This document shows positions 15,348 through 23,876 of a stretch of 64,000 nucleotides of DNA, in pieces. Origin of the DNA: Dyadobacter sp. CY261 (GTDB lineage: Bacteria; Bacteroidota; Bacteroidia; Cytophagales; Spirosomataceae). Every line of letters starts with the position of its first letter. Positions within the stretch are counted from its first letter, which is position 1. Made by a program: the position numbers and the translations under genes. Location of the stretch: positions 1-64,000 of the forward strand of contig NZ_JAKCPW010000010.1 of the NCBI RefSeq assembly GCF_021440085.1. Reading direction: 5' to 3'. The notes below the pieces were generated by a model. The model saw only the letters and a program-made list of their open reading frames with translations, was not told the DNA's origin and did not search any database.

Positions 15348-15529
15348 AAATCCTTCCCGCGGGTATTTTCCGGATTCACAGATTCGAGTTGGGGGCATGT
15401 GGTGAAATGGAAAGTCCTGCGGGAAAATGTTTTTCAAAATAGTCAAATCTTCAATATTCCAACAGAATCGCAGGGTACCTTGGTATCATTAAAAGTCAAG
15501 AAGCTATTCAATTTTAACAGTTTAAGACC

Positions 15530-16846
15530 ATGAAACCGCTTCATTTGTTTGCCACTGTTCTGCTCTCCGCCGCCTCCCTCACCGGATACGGCCAGGATGA
15601 TCAAATGGTTAGTAACACGCAACAAAATATAGTCACTGACCAGAGCCTCCTTAAAGCCATTGCACCTTACAATGACGATGTACGTAATGATATTCTCGTA
15701 GCGACCCAATACCCCGACGTGCTCACCAAACTAGCCCAGATACGGGAGAAAAGCAGCTCGGAATTTCAACAAATCATACAGAACTACCCTCAAAAGAAAC
15801 AAAGCTGGTTTTACGAGATCAGCCGTTATCCCGACCTGATGCACCGGCTGGCGACGCTTCCGCGCAAAACTTCACGTGAAGTAATCGATGGTATGCTGGC
15901 CAATGTTAATCCGTCGCCGGAATTGAAAGACGCCGGCTGGAAACTGTACAACAGCCATCATAACGATCTGGTCAAAGTCGATAACCTGAATGAGGAAGCA
16001 AGAACGTCCTTCCAAAGCATGATCGCTGCGCTGGATCCTGACGCGCAACAGGCATTCAAAACGCTGGAAGAAATGCCGGATGTCCTTTCCCTGCTCAACG
16101 ACCACTCCGACCTTGTAACCCGGCTCGGTGAACGTTTCAAAGACAATCCCGCCGAAGTGCGCGATGACCTTGCCATGCTCAATGACCAGATCGAATCTCA
16201 AAACAAAGAAGAACTCGCCGCCTACCAGGACGAGTTGAAACAAAATCCACAAGCTATGCAGGAGTTGAGCCAGGCTTCGCAGGAATACGCTACTCAGGGT
16301 GGTTACAGTTACCCGGCTCCAACCGGCGACAAGGTGGTCAATTATGGCAGTCCATACTCCTACTGGCTCGGCTACCCTTACTGGTACGGATCGCCTATGT
16401 GGTATCCCGGTCTGTATGGCTATGGTTCCGGCTTCTATTTCGGTTTAGGAGGTTATCCCATGGTTTACGCGATGCCCTCACTGGGCTTTTCGAGATGGTT
16501 TTTCGGCGGCGCATACCGGTACTACCCACATCTGTACCGTCAGTACGATCACTATTATCGCACCATCGCCCCACGCCATTACGGCTATTCGCCCAGAACA
16601 GCCTTCATCGGCTCCGCAGCCAGACATTTCAATCCGGCTGTCGGCAACCGGTCGTACCTGTTCGACAGAGGTCAGTCATTGCGGTACTCTCGGTCGGTAC
16701 CTTCTCAAAACTACCGTCCAATGAACCGAAGCAACACGTACAGCGCGCCATCGCGGTCGTTCAGTGGCCGTACTTTTAACGGCGGAGGCGGCGGGTTTAG
16801 CCGGGGCGGGTTTAGTGGTGGCGGTTTCCGCGGCGGGCGGCGGTAA
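15530..16846 (+). CDS. Exported protein with helical N-half and Tyr/Gly-rich C-half, uncharacterised
   Basis: 438 residues; signal peptide MKPLHLFATVLLSAASLTGYGQ. Residues about 40-250 are helical and consist of related segments centred on PDVL and YPDLM words (QYPDVLTKLAQI, RYPDLMHRLATL, EMPDVLSLLNDH, KDNPAEVRDDLA), suggesting a degenerate internal repeat. Residues 265-360 are rich in Tyr, Trp and Gly (YWLGYPYWYGSPMWYPGLYGYGS in short runs), and the end is Gly/Arg-rich. The layout suggests an envelope-surface or matrix protein. I do not recognise the family. A strong terminator follows. Confidence 0.75.
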   Translation: MKPLHLFATVLLSAASLTGYGQDDQMVSNTQQNIVTDQSLLKAIAPYNDDVRNDILVATQYPDVLTKLAQIREKSSSEFQQIIQNYPQKKQSWFYEISRYPDLMHRLATLPRKTSREVIDGMLANVNPSPELKDAGWKLYNSHHNDLVKVDNLNEEARTSFQSMIAALDPDAQQAFKTLEEMPDVLSLLNDHSDLVTRLGERFKDNPAEVRDDLAMLNDQIESQNKEELAAYQDELKQNPQAMQELSQASQEYATQGGYSYPAPTGDKVVNYGSPYSYWLGYPYWYGSPMWYPGLYGYGSGFYFGLGGYPMVYAMPSLGFSRWFFGGAYRYYPHLYRQYDHYYRTIAPRHYGYSPRTAFIGSAARHFNPAVGNRSYLFDRGQSLRYSRSVPSQNYRPMNRSNTYSAPSRSFSGRTFNGGGGGFSRGGFSGGGFRGGRR

Positions 16847-16864
16847 CGCGAATTAAAAAGAGAT

Positions 16865-16901
16865 AAAAAAAGAGATGCAGCGTCTGCTACATCTCTTTTT
16901 T
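16865..16901 (+). terminator. Strong rho-independent terminator
   Basis: AAAAAGAGATG (16867-16877) pairs with CATCTCTTTTT (16890-16900); an inner CAG/CTG stem and flanking A and T runs make it usable on both strands. Confidence 0.85.
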
Positions 16902-17013
16902 ATTTGAGAGGAAATGTCTTGTAAATATCACCTCGAATCGCGATTGTGATCACTGTTAAAGGCAACCAACCAGAGGCCTACAAATCGCTCATCCGAATGC
17001 TTATGCTCGAATA

Positions 17014-17486
17014 GTTTATTTTTTCAAAATCTTGTGCTTCCTAGTATCTCCCCCGGCCTTTTCGAGCTCCACATAGAAAATCCCGGATGCCAAATGCCCA
17101 ATTGAGATGCCGGATTCATCCACCTGCGAAGTTTCATGGACCAGCTTCCCTGAGACATCGAAAATCCTGACTTTTTCCACATCCTTTAAGCCCGCATTGG
17201 TCAATTCAAATTTGCTCAGAACAGGATTGGGATAAATAGACTCCCCTCCCTTTCCATCGATACTTACTTTCACGATTTGGGAATAGGCATAAGTTTTGTC
17301 CAAATCGACCATTTTCAGCCGGTAGTAATTAATGCCGGGAGCCGCGTTAATGTGCGTGAAGTCGTAGTTATTGAGAACCGTACTTTCCTTTTGCGATTCC
17401 ATTTTCCCCAACTCGGTCCAATGTTTAGCATCCCGGCTATGTTCTATGCTGAAATAGTCGCTATTGGTTTCTTCGGAGGTTGACCA
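17014..17486. repeat. 473-bp direct repeat, copy 1 (3' part of a T9SS cargo gene)
   Basis: Almost identical, without indels, to 18245-18717 (offset 1231). It covers the stop codon, the sorting domain and part of the preceding fibronectin-like domain. Confidence 0.9.
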
Positions 17487-18173
17487 TTGCAAGTTGGCCA
17501 CATTTCCCTCATTCTTTGCTATGAAGCTATTGAGCTCTACCGGTAAATTGGTCATTGAAAAATTCGACATTCTTGCCCAACAGCTGAAATATGACGGTAA
17601 GTCCCCGCTACGACTTGTTGTCACTGTGGGACCTGTGCTGTAAAATAGATCTTCGGATCCAATCGTCAGGTCGACTCCGTCTACCTCAATCGCCCATATT
17701 CTCTCAGCCATGTAGTCGCTTCTTACACAGGTCAAAAACAATTCACTTCCCACGTTCATATCTTCCGAATAGCCCCTCAATTCCGCGCTAAGCGAAAATC
17801 CGATGAGGTCCATGGATTCTCCGGGATCGAGATCGATCGCCTTAGAGCCTGTCCAGGTTGCTTCCACATAATTTACCATTAAACTATAATCGCTTGACTT
17901 ACTGAAAGACCCGGTGCTCGGTAGGGGAAGAGTGTAGATATTCAGAAATTTGAAACCATCGTCCACAACATGGTCAAAGAATTTTTTTGAGAGCGTGAAC
18001 ATTACCTTTGTCAAATTGCCTGTTACTGGCGAAGCTGAATTGTTACGCACGGTCAGGATGACTTCCTTTGAATTTGAACCATACTTAAGGCTTCCCTGGA
18101 TAATCTGAGCGTGACTCGCAGAGATCGTAAAAATAGAGCATATAAAAAAGAGAGTGAGTAGCGTGTTTTTCAT
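17016..18173 (-). CDS. Secreted protein with type IX secretion sorting domain (paralogue 1)
   Basis: 385 residues from ATG 18173, which gives a signal peptide (MKNTLLTLFFICSIFTISASHAQ). The N-terminal about 220 residues form an uncharacterised beta-rich domain (QGSLKYGSNSKEVILTVRNN). Then LQWSTSEETNSDYFSIEHS and YYRLKMVD mark the fibronectin-like module common before sorting domains. The last 75 residues are a type A T9SS sorting domain (SIYPNPVLSKFEL, then VRIFDVSGKLV, then GIFYVELEKA, ending KILKK). The protein is therefore exported through the outer membrane and probably anchored at the cell surface. It is 73 bases downstream of its paralogue in the same direction. Confidence 0.88.
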   Translation of the reverse strand: MKNTLLTLFFICSIFTISASHAQIIQGSLKYGSNSKEVILTVRNNSASPVTGNLTKVMFTLSKKFFDHVVDDGFKFLNIYTLPLPSTGSFSKSSDYSLMVNYVEATWTGSKAIDLDPGESMDLIGFSLSAELRGYSEDMNVGSELFLTCVRSDYMAERIWAIEVDGVDLTIGSEDLFYSTGPTVTTSRSGDLPSYFSCWARMSNFSMTNLPVELNSFIAKNEGNVANLQWSTSEETNSDYFSIEHSRDAKHWTELGKMESQKESTVLNNYDFTHINAAPGINYYRLKMVDLDKTYAYSQIVKVSIDGKGGESIYPNPVLSKFELTNAGLKDVEKVRIFDVSGKLVHETSQVDESGISIGHLASGIFYVELEKAGGDTRKHKILKK

Positions 18174-18244
18174 CTTCGTAGCTAATGTTTGGATTACTGA
18201 TGTTATGTGACGGGGAACGTCCACGTTCGAAGTTCGAACGATTC

Positions 18245-18717
18245 GTTTATTTTTTCAAAATCTTGTGTTTCCTAATATCGCCATCCGCCTTTTCGAGCTC
18301 CACATAGAAAATCCCGGATGCCAAATGCCCAATTGAGATGCCAGATTCATCCACCTGCGAAGTTTCATGGACCAGCTTCCCTGAGACATCGAAAATCCTG
18401 ACTTTTTCCACATCCTTTAAGCCCGCATTGGTCAATTCAAATTTGCTCAGAACAGGATTGGGGTAGATAGCCCCCCCTCCCTTTCCATCGATATTTACTT
18501 TCACGATTTGGGAATAGGCATAAGTTTTGTCCAAATCGACCATTTTCAGCCGGTAGTAATTAATGCCGGGAGCCGCGTTAATGTGCGTGAAGTCGTAGTT
18601 ATTGAGAACCGTACTTTCCTTTTGCGATTCCATTTTCCCCAACTCGGTCCAATGTTTAGCATCCCGGCTATGTTCTATGCTGAAATAGTCGCTATTGGTT
18701 TCTTCGGAGGTCGACCA
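18245..18717. repeat. 473-bp direct repeat, copy 2
   Basis: Counterpart of 17014-17486. Outside it the two genes diverge strongly, so the boundary near 18717 is sharp. Confidence 0.9.
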
Positions 18718-19380
18718 AGTTAAATGCGACGTTACCCCCTCTGCATTGGCTTCAAAACGGCTGAGTTTCACAGGCAGGTTGACTTCTCCGAAACTCGTGA
18801 GCCGAACAGCCCTGCTGGAACCGAACTGATCGGCGTAGAGTGCAACCGATGGACCTGTGCTATAAAATTTTTCGCTCCCGTCATTTGTCATATTTACGCC
18901 GCTCACTTCTACAAGCCAATCCCTTCCGTCAACATACATCGGATCTTCATACACTATACTCAGCGGGCTGACATACACCAAATTGCCTGATACTGTGAGC
19001 GAAAATTTGAAAACATCCATCTGCTCCCCTGGGTCAAGGTCGACCGCCAGTGAACCCGTCCAGGTTGTCTTTAAATAGTTGGAAAGGAAATTCATAAAGC
19101 TCGAAGTGGCAAAACTTCCTGTATTTGGCTGGGCAACTGTTGAGATGGTCAGATATTTCAAAGCATCCTCGGGCGGATAGCTTTCCCCAAAATTCATGTG
19201 GAGCGTATACATTATCTTTGTCAGATTGCCGGTAATAGAAGAGGCGGAATTGTTACGGATCGTAAAAATGACTTCCTTCGGGTTAGATCCGAATTTCAAG
19301 CTACCCTGAATCGTTTGGGCGTTGGCTTGAAATGCGGAAGTAAAATAAAGTGTTAGGAAAAGCAGTAGCGTTTGTTTCAT
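18247..19380 (-). CDS. Secreted protein with type IX secretion sorting domain (paralogue 2)
   Basis: 377 residues with a signal peptide (MKQTLLLFLTLYFTSAFQANAQ). Domain order is as in the neighbouring paralogue: a beta-rich N-terminal domain opening with QGSLKFGSNPKEVIFTIRNN, a fibronectin-like module (LTWSTSEETNSDYFSIEHS) and a type A sorting domain ending in KILKK. The N-terminal domains of the two proteins are recognisably related but clearly diverged, whereas their C-terminal 155 or so residues are nearly identical at DNA level. This gene is the upstream one. Ligand or enzymatic role unknown. Confidence 0.88.
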   Translation of the reverse strand: MKQTLLLFLTLYFTSAFQANAQTIQGSLKFGSNPKEVIFTIRNNSASSITGNLTKIMYTLHMNFGESYPPEDALKYLTISTVAQPNTGSFATSSFMNFLSNYLKTTWTGSLAVDLDPGEQMDVFKFSLTVSGNLVYVSPLSIVYEDPMYVDGRDWLVEVSGVNMTNDGSEKFYSTGPSVALYADQFGSSRAVRLTSFGEVNLPVKLSRFEANAEGVTSHLTWSTSEETNSDYFSIEHSRDAKHWTELGKMESQKESTVLNNYDFTHINAAPGINYYRLKMVDLDKTYAYSQIVKVNIDGKGGGAIYPNPVLSKFELTNAGLKDVEKVRIFDVSGKLVHETSQVDESGISIGHLASGIFYVELEKADGDIRKHKILKK

Positions 19381-19491
19381 AGCTAAGTATTTAACGTTAA
19401 AACCAAATAAGTTTTTAAATACCTATAAATTAACCTATAATTTATTTAAATATCAATATTTTTTGTAACCATATTTAATTTCTCAATAACC

Positions 19492-20133
19492 ATGCAGATC
19501 AGCGATCTCAAAATCCTCTTTTTCGACATTGGCGGTGTGCTTTTAAGCAATGGATGGGGCCATGAATCCCGTATACTGGCCGCCGAAAAGTTTGGCCTCA
19601 ATTATAAGGAAATGGACCAGCTCCATAATTTTATATTTAACGTTTACGAAATCGGCAGTGTTAATCTTGACCAATATCTCGATACAGTGATATTTAATCA
19701 TCCGCGTGATTTTGTACGCGAGGATTTCAAGGAATTCATGTATTCACAATCGGTGGAGTTACCGGGAATGCTGGCCTGGCTGAAAGAATGGAAAAAAGAT
19801 TGCGGTTTCCGGATCATTTCCATCAATAATGAAGGAAAGGAGCTGAACGATTACCGGGTCCAGAAGTTTAAACTGCACGCCTGTTTCGATGCGTTTATTT
19901 CGTCCTGCGAGGTGAAAATGCGCAAGCCCGACCCGCGCATTTTTGAACTGGCGCTGGGCATCGCGCAGGCAACGCCCAGCCAGTGCGTATATTTCGATGA
20001 CCGGATTATGTTTGCAAATATGGCCAGAACGCTCGGATTTAGAGCCTACCAGCATACCAGTTTCGAATCGACGAAGGAAATCCTCGAACAGCTCAAAAAG
20101 GAGCAATTTGACCGTGTCAATCCGCCGCTCTGA
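19492..20133 (+). CDS. HAD-superfamily hydrolase
   Basis: 213 residues, the normal size of subfamily IA phosphatases. Motif I is FFDIGGVLL with nucleophile D12 and Gly in place of the second Asp, as in the YihX-like group. Motif II is IISINNEGKE, motif III lies in EVKMRKPDPRIFELAL, and motif IV is CVYFDDRIMF. It likely acts on a small phosphorylated metabolite such as a sugar phosphate. Its stop abuts the stop of the convergent DinB gene with no gap. Confidence 0.9.
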   Translation: MQISDLKILFFDIGGVLLSNGWGHESRILAAEKFGLNYKEMDQLHNFIFNVYEIGSVNLDQYLDTVIFNHPRDFVREDFKEFMYSQSVELPGMLAWLKEWKKDCGFRIISINNEGKELNDYRVQKFKLHACFDAFISSCEVKMRKPDPRIFELALGIAQATPSQCVYFDDRIMFANMARTLGFRAYQHTSFESTKEILEQLKKEQFDRVNPPL

Positions 20134-20634
20134 TCAGAATGTACGGTCGTCGGCAGAAGGTCCGTAGATCGACGGAACCGCAATTTCGTTGAGCCGCATG
20201 TAAACGGTAAGCTGGCCACGATGGTGCACCCAGTGATTGATCGTAGAACCGACGCCTTCTCGCTTGGGCTGGGTAAATAATACTTCGCCCTGGCGTTTGA
20301 GGTAAAATGGCGCATCGAGGTCTTCATCTGTAATAGCGGCCAGCGATTTCTTGGCACCATTGAACACTTCTTTAAAATGATCCAGTAGTTCTTCGCTGGT
20401 AGTGAACTCAAAACGTTTGTAGGTCGCGAAATCCACCTCGCCCTGCTCTACCATATAGGTGACCCACAGCGGTATTTCGGCTACCAGCAAGGTCAGGTAA
20501 CCCATTTCCATGGATTTTGGATGGGGTTTGTAATCGAACAAGTTCACCGGGATGCGTTCGAGACATTTCCGGGTTGACGTGTACTCCGCTTCCAGCTCTT
20601 TAATGTAAGCGTCGACTAAGGTTCTGTTGCTCAT
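20134..20634 (-). CDS. DinB-family protein (four-helix metal-binding fold)
   Basis: 166 residues. The DinB/YfiT-like pattern is visible: an N-terminal helix, HPKSMEMGYLTLLVAEIP in the second helix, and INHWVHHRGQLTVYMRLNEI near the C-terminus, where the His residues are typical metal ligands. The first ligand His, usually in a WS-x-x-x-x-H context, is replaced here by a different sequence. Members include thiol transferases and damage-inducible proteins; the substrate is unknown. Confidence 0.85.
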   Translation of the reverse strand: MSNRTLVDAYIKELEAEYTSTRKCLERIPVNLFDYKPHPKSMEMGYLTLLVAEIPLWVTYMVEQGEVDFATYKRFEFTTSEELLDHFKEVFNGAKKSLAAITDEDLDAPFYLKRQGEVLFTQPKREGVGSTINHWVHHRGQLTVYMRLNEIAVPSIYGPSADDRTF

Positions 20635-20732
20635 GAGATCCGTTCGTTGGTTTGTGAATTTGTATCAAAAATAATGCCGGGGCTTAGCGGTCTGGAAGTC
20701 AAATTTCAGCGAAACTCGATATTTTATTAAAA

Positions 20733-21230
20733 ATGAAATACAATATCAACTGGCTTTTAGAACAGCGTAAACAAGAGTCTAAGATTAAATACCTGCATTT
20801 TTGGGGACATGGACCAGAAAAGAATGGACAAGTTAATCATGCTTGTCTGAGCCAATGGTGGCATGCTCCCTTCAAAATAGGCGATGTCTTTTACCCAACG
20901 GCAGAGCATTGGATGATGGCCGAGAAAGCTCGGTTGTTTGGCAACAATGCACTGCGAAACAAAATTATCACCTGCGAATCTCCGGGAGAAGCGAAAGCAT
21001 TAGGTCGGATGGTCGTGAATTTTGATGAGGACACGTGGCTGAAAAACCGGTATGACATTGTCTTGGAAGGAAGCTTTCAAAAATTCACCCAAAATCCTCA
21101 GCTACGCACTTTTCTCCTTAATACCAGCGGAAGAATATTGGTCGAAGCGAGTCCGGTCGATCACATCTGGGGGATAGGCCTCGCTGCCAGCGATCCACGT
21201 GCCGCCGACCCCGAAAATGGGACGGGCTGA
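20733..21230 (+). CDS. NADAR-family protein, frameshifted near its 3' end
   Basis: 165 residues as read. The NADAR domain (riboflavin-biosynthesis-associated N-glycosidase family; members act on ADP-ribosyl or related N-glycosidic bonds) is clear: YLHFWGHGP, LSQWWHAPFKIGDVFYPTAEHWMMAEKA, GEAKALGRMV, IVLEGSFQKFTQNPQLRTFLL and VDHIWGIGLAASDPRA. The frame ends early in ENGTG. Reading 21218-21310 in the +2 frame gives WDGLNLLGFALMETRDKL, the expected family C-terminus, so one A appears to be missing from the A-run at 21214-21217. This could be a true mutation or a sequencing error; the catalytic core is upstream of it. Confidence 0.88.
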   Translation: MKYNINWLLEQRKQESKIKYLHFWGHGPEKNGQVNHACLSQWWHAPFKIGDVFYPTAEHWMMAEKARLFGNNALRNKIITCESPGEAKALGRMVVNFDEDTWLKNRYDIVLEGSFQKFTQNPQLRTFLLNTSGRILVEASPVDHIWGIGLAASDPRAADPENGTG

Positions 21231-21348
21231 ACCTGCTCGGATTTGCATTAATGGAAACACGAGACAAGCTGACGGCCACAGACCGGTCGCAGGTATACGT
21301 TCGCGAATAAAGCTGCTCCTGTTCACGCAACGCGGAGTTTGCCGAATG

Positions 21349-22143
21349 TCAGACAGTCAAAATAGCGATACTGGTGCCGCCGATATGCCGGATGCCCCTA
21401 AACCGGCTGTCATTCTGATGAAGTTCGTTCAACGCCGTCCAGACCCCCGGCCAATTGGTGTAGTCATGCCAGATGATCAATCCGCCTTTGCGCACGATCG
21501 AAAATGCTTTTTCGCTGTCGTTCAGGACATATTCGTAGGCATGTGAACCGTCGACAAATGCCACGTCGACCGAATTATGGTATTCGTTAAAATCAAATGA
21601 AGCCGAGTCGCCAAACACCTGGCGGATTTTGGAAGCTGCCGGGTGACCTATAAAGCGCTCACCGGAGACTTCCTTCTTCACATACCGTACTTCCCCTTCT
21701 TCAATTTCCATTTTGGTGGAAGCCAGTTCTTCGGCAGGTAAATCGAGCGTAATGATTTCTGCATCACTACTGCTGTTGAGCGCCATATTCAAGGTGGTGC
21801 GCCCCTGGAATGTTCCGATCTCGAAAATCCTCTGAGGATTCCATTTTTTGACGAGGTTACTGATGACCTTCAGTTCAAATTCGGTCGTATGCCCGAACCC
21901 ACATTCATAAACACCTTCATAAGCCGCATTATCATTACCAAAAAGCTCGAAAACATCGGTTTTCGGAATGATAAATGGGTCGACGGGCACGTTTTCACCT
22001 GGCTGATGATGGCCATTGTAGCCGTTATACAATTTTAGCAATTCGTCCCTGGAGCCGGCGTTCAACATTCCGAACGTGAGTGTATATCCGACCCTCTTCA
22101 CCACACCTGCATACAAAAGGAGATTATCAAGTGCTTTGCTCAT
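21349..22143 (-). CDS. Class I SAM-dependent methyltransferase
   Basis: 264 residues. The Rossmann fold SAM site is RIFEIGTFQGRTT (about 104-116), followed by IITLDLPAEE for the acidic loop and VDVAFVDGSHAYEYV, typical of the Methyltransf_24 group seen in cephalosporin hydroxylase-like and glycan-modifying enzymes. GGLIIWHDYTNWPGV completes the motif set. The acceptor is unknown. It diverges from an AraC regulator gene; the 221-base gap holds both promoters but I see no consensus match. Confidence 0.85.
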   Translation of the reverse strand: MSKALDNLLLYAGVVKRVGYTLTFGMLNAGSRDELLKLYNGYNGHHQPGENVPVDPFIIPKTDVFELFGNDNAAYEGVYECGFGHTTEFELKVISNLVKKWNPQRIFEIGTFQGRTTLNMALNSSSDAEIITLDLPAEELASTKMEIEEGEVRYVKKEVSGERFIGHPAASKIRQVFGDSASFDFNEYHNSVDVAFVDGSHAYEYVLNDSEKAFSIVRKGGLIIWHDYTNWPGVWTALNELHQNDSRFRGIRHIGGTSIAILTV

Positions 22144-22364
22144 GATTGTGTATGTGTTATATTGAAACGTTTAGTATTAGCAGTCGCCGTGATATGCGAT
22201 GCCATTTATCAGTTATCAAACGGTTTTGCAAGATACTGACTCAGCGGCACCAAAATACGGATATATCACTGATCTACAAATAAATACAAATTTTTCAATT
22301 TTCAAAATTCGTAGTAAATCAACGGAACGTTGAACAAGATTAATTAACGAACGGTCAAAGCCAC

Positions 22365-23180
22365 ATGTACAAAATTCCAGATATCCGTCATCTTTATGTG
22401 CCTGTTCAGCCGACGGTCCGGCAGTCGGCATCTGAGGTAACATATCAGGAATTCCTTCCGGATGCGGCATTGCAAGGCATTATTTATTGCTATTGGCAGT
22501 TACGAACGACGGCTCCGCTTGACGAGCCGTTCATTTACCGGGTCGTGGCGGACGGCTGTATCGACATTTTTTTCGAGCTCAATAATCCCGTCGAGAACTT
22601 CGTCATGGGTTTTTGTAAAAAGTACACGGAGTTCCCGCTCGAAAACAGTTTCGACTATGTGGGTGTACGGTTTTTACCCACGATGTTTCCTCAACTCTTC
22701 AAAATCAATGCGTCACATTTGAGCAACCGTTTCGAAAATCTCGATGCGGTGTTGCCAGAAACTTCACAGTTTATAGCGTCGCGTTTTAAGTCGGAACTCG
22801 CTGTATCTGAGATTAAAGCAAGGCTTGATGACTACTTCCTTCGTCTCATTGCCGGCATTGAATTTGATTATGATCCCAGGTTTTATCGGGCACTGTCAGT
22901 TATACTTCTAAATTACGGCGTACTAAATATCGAAAAAGACCTGGATACCGGCCTTAGCCCACGGCAGCTTCGCAGGATATTTGAATTTTACATCGGTGAC
23001 TCCGCCAAGACATTCAGTCAGGTTGTGCGTTTTCAGCATATCCTGCGTGCCAAACCTTCACAACAAAGCCTGCGCGAAAACAAGCTGTTCTACGACAACG
23101 GCTACTATGACCAGGCGCATTTCATCAAAGAATTCAAAAATCTCTACGGTGTTACACCGGGCAAAGCGTTTGGAAGGTAA
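22365..23180 (+). CDS. AraC-family transcriptional regulator with DUF6597-like N-terminus
   Basis: 271 residues. The N-terminal half (LQGIIYCYWQLRT, VVADGCIDIFFELNN, YVGVRFLPTMFPQLF) matches the sensor domain found in many Bacteroidota AraC proteins. The C-terminal HTH_18 domain spans about 185-271 (GLSPRQLRRIFEFYIGDSAKTF, YDQAHFIKEFKNLYGVTPGKAF). It precedes an exported VOC protein gene in the same direction by 77 bases and might regulate it. The effector is unknown. Confidence 0.88.
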   Translation: MYKIPDIRHLYVPVQPTVRQSASEVTYQEFLPDAALQGIIYCYWQLRTTAPLDEPFIYRVVADGCIDIFFELNNPVENFVMGFCKKYTEFPLENSFDYVGVRFLPTMFPQLFKINASHLSNRFENLDAVLPETSQFIASRFKSELAVSEIKARLDDYFLRLIAGIEFDYDPRFYRALSVILLNYGVLNIEKDLDTGLSPRQLRRIFEFYIGDSAKTFSQVVRFQHILRAKPSQQSLRENKLFYDNGYYDQAHFIKEFKNLYGVTPGKAFGR

Positions 23181-23257
23181 TTTGTCCGTTTTTTACAATC
23201 CTGCGCGGTTGATTGAACCGAAATTTGCACCATCAGTTCACCCAAAACGAACAGCAT

Positions 23258-23731
23258 ATGAAGCGGCTCATCACATTACTCGCATTGATTTGCATATGCA
23301 TCAATGCATTTCCCCAAACCGAAGCAACAACTCAAACAAAATCCAAAATGAAACTGAACGCAGGCATTATCACTTCCAAACTCGCTGAAACCAAAGCTTT
23401 CTATATTAATACCCTTGGCTTCGGCGTCAGCTTCGAAAATGAATTTTACATTCTGCTCCATACACCCGGAGGTGGTTCGGAGATAAGCTTTTTGCTCCCG
23501 GAGCATCCGACCCAGCAGCCGTTGTTCCATAACGCCTTCCAGGGCCAAGGCATGTATCTGACGATCGAAGTGGACGACGTCGATAAGCTCTATAAAGAAT
23601 TGAAGCAGAAAGGCGTCGATATCAAGATCGAGCTTCGTGACGAACCCTGGGGCGACCGGCATTTTGCGATCCAGGATCCGAACGGCATCGGAATTGACCT
23701 CGTAAGATACTCCCCACAGGGCACGAATTAA
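23258..23731 (+). CDS. VOC (glyoxalase/bleomycin-resistance fold) protein with signal peptide
   Basis: 157 residues from ATG 23258, which opens a signal peptide (MKRLITLLALICICINAFPQ); the longer frame from 23213 does not. The mature part has the beta-alpha-beta-beta-beta repeat: ETKAFYINTLGFGVSFENEFYI, then MYLTIEVDDVDKLYKELKQKGV, then FAIQDPNGIGIDLVRY with the terminal metal-ligand region. An exported VOC protein is unusual; an internal Met (MKLNAG, residue 31) would give a cytoplasmic form. Substrate unknown. Confidence 0.82.
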   Translation: MKRLITLLALICICINAFPQTEATTQTKSKMKLNAGIITSKLAETKAFYINTLGFGVSFENEFYILLHTPGGGSEISFLLPEHPTQQPLFHNAFQGQGMYLTIEVDDVDKLYKELKQKGVDIKIELRDEPWGDRHFAIQDPNGIGIDLVRYSPQGTN

Positions 23732-23738
23732 GTACCGG

Positions 23739-23777
23739 TGCGTCATGCGGGCACCGTTCCTTCGCCCGCATGACGCA
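23739..23777. terminator. Perfect 14-bp inverted repeat after the VOC gene
   Basis: TGCGTCATGCGGGC (23739-23752) and GCCCGCATGACGCA (23764-23777) form a GC-rich hairpin with an 11-base loop directly after the stop. No T-run follows, so it may stabilise the 3' end rather than terminate transcription. Confidence 0.5.
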
Positions 23778-23876
23778 TTGACTAACTCCTTGCGAGAGGC
23801 AAGGTGCCCGATCCGTTTATTTGCAAATCTGAACAAACCTCCAGGGAAGGCGGTTTACTAAAAGAAATAAGCAAAT

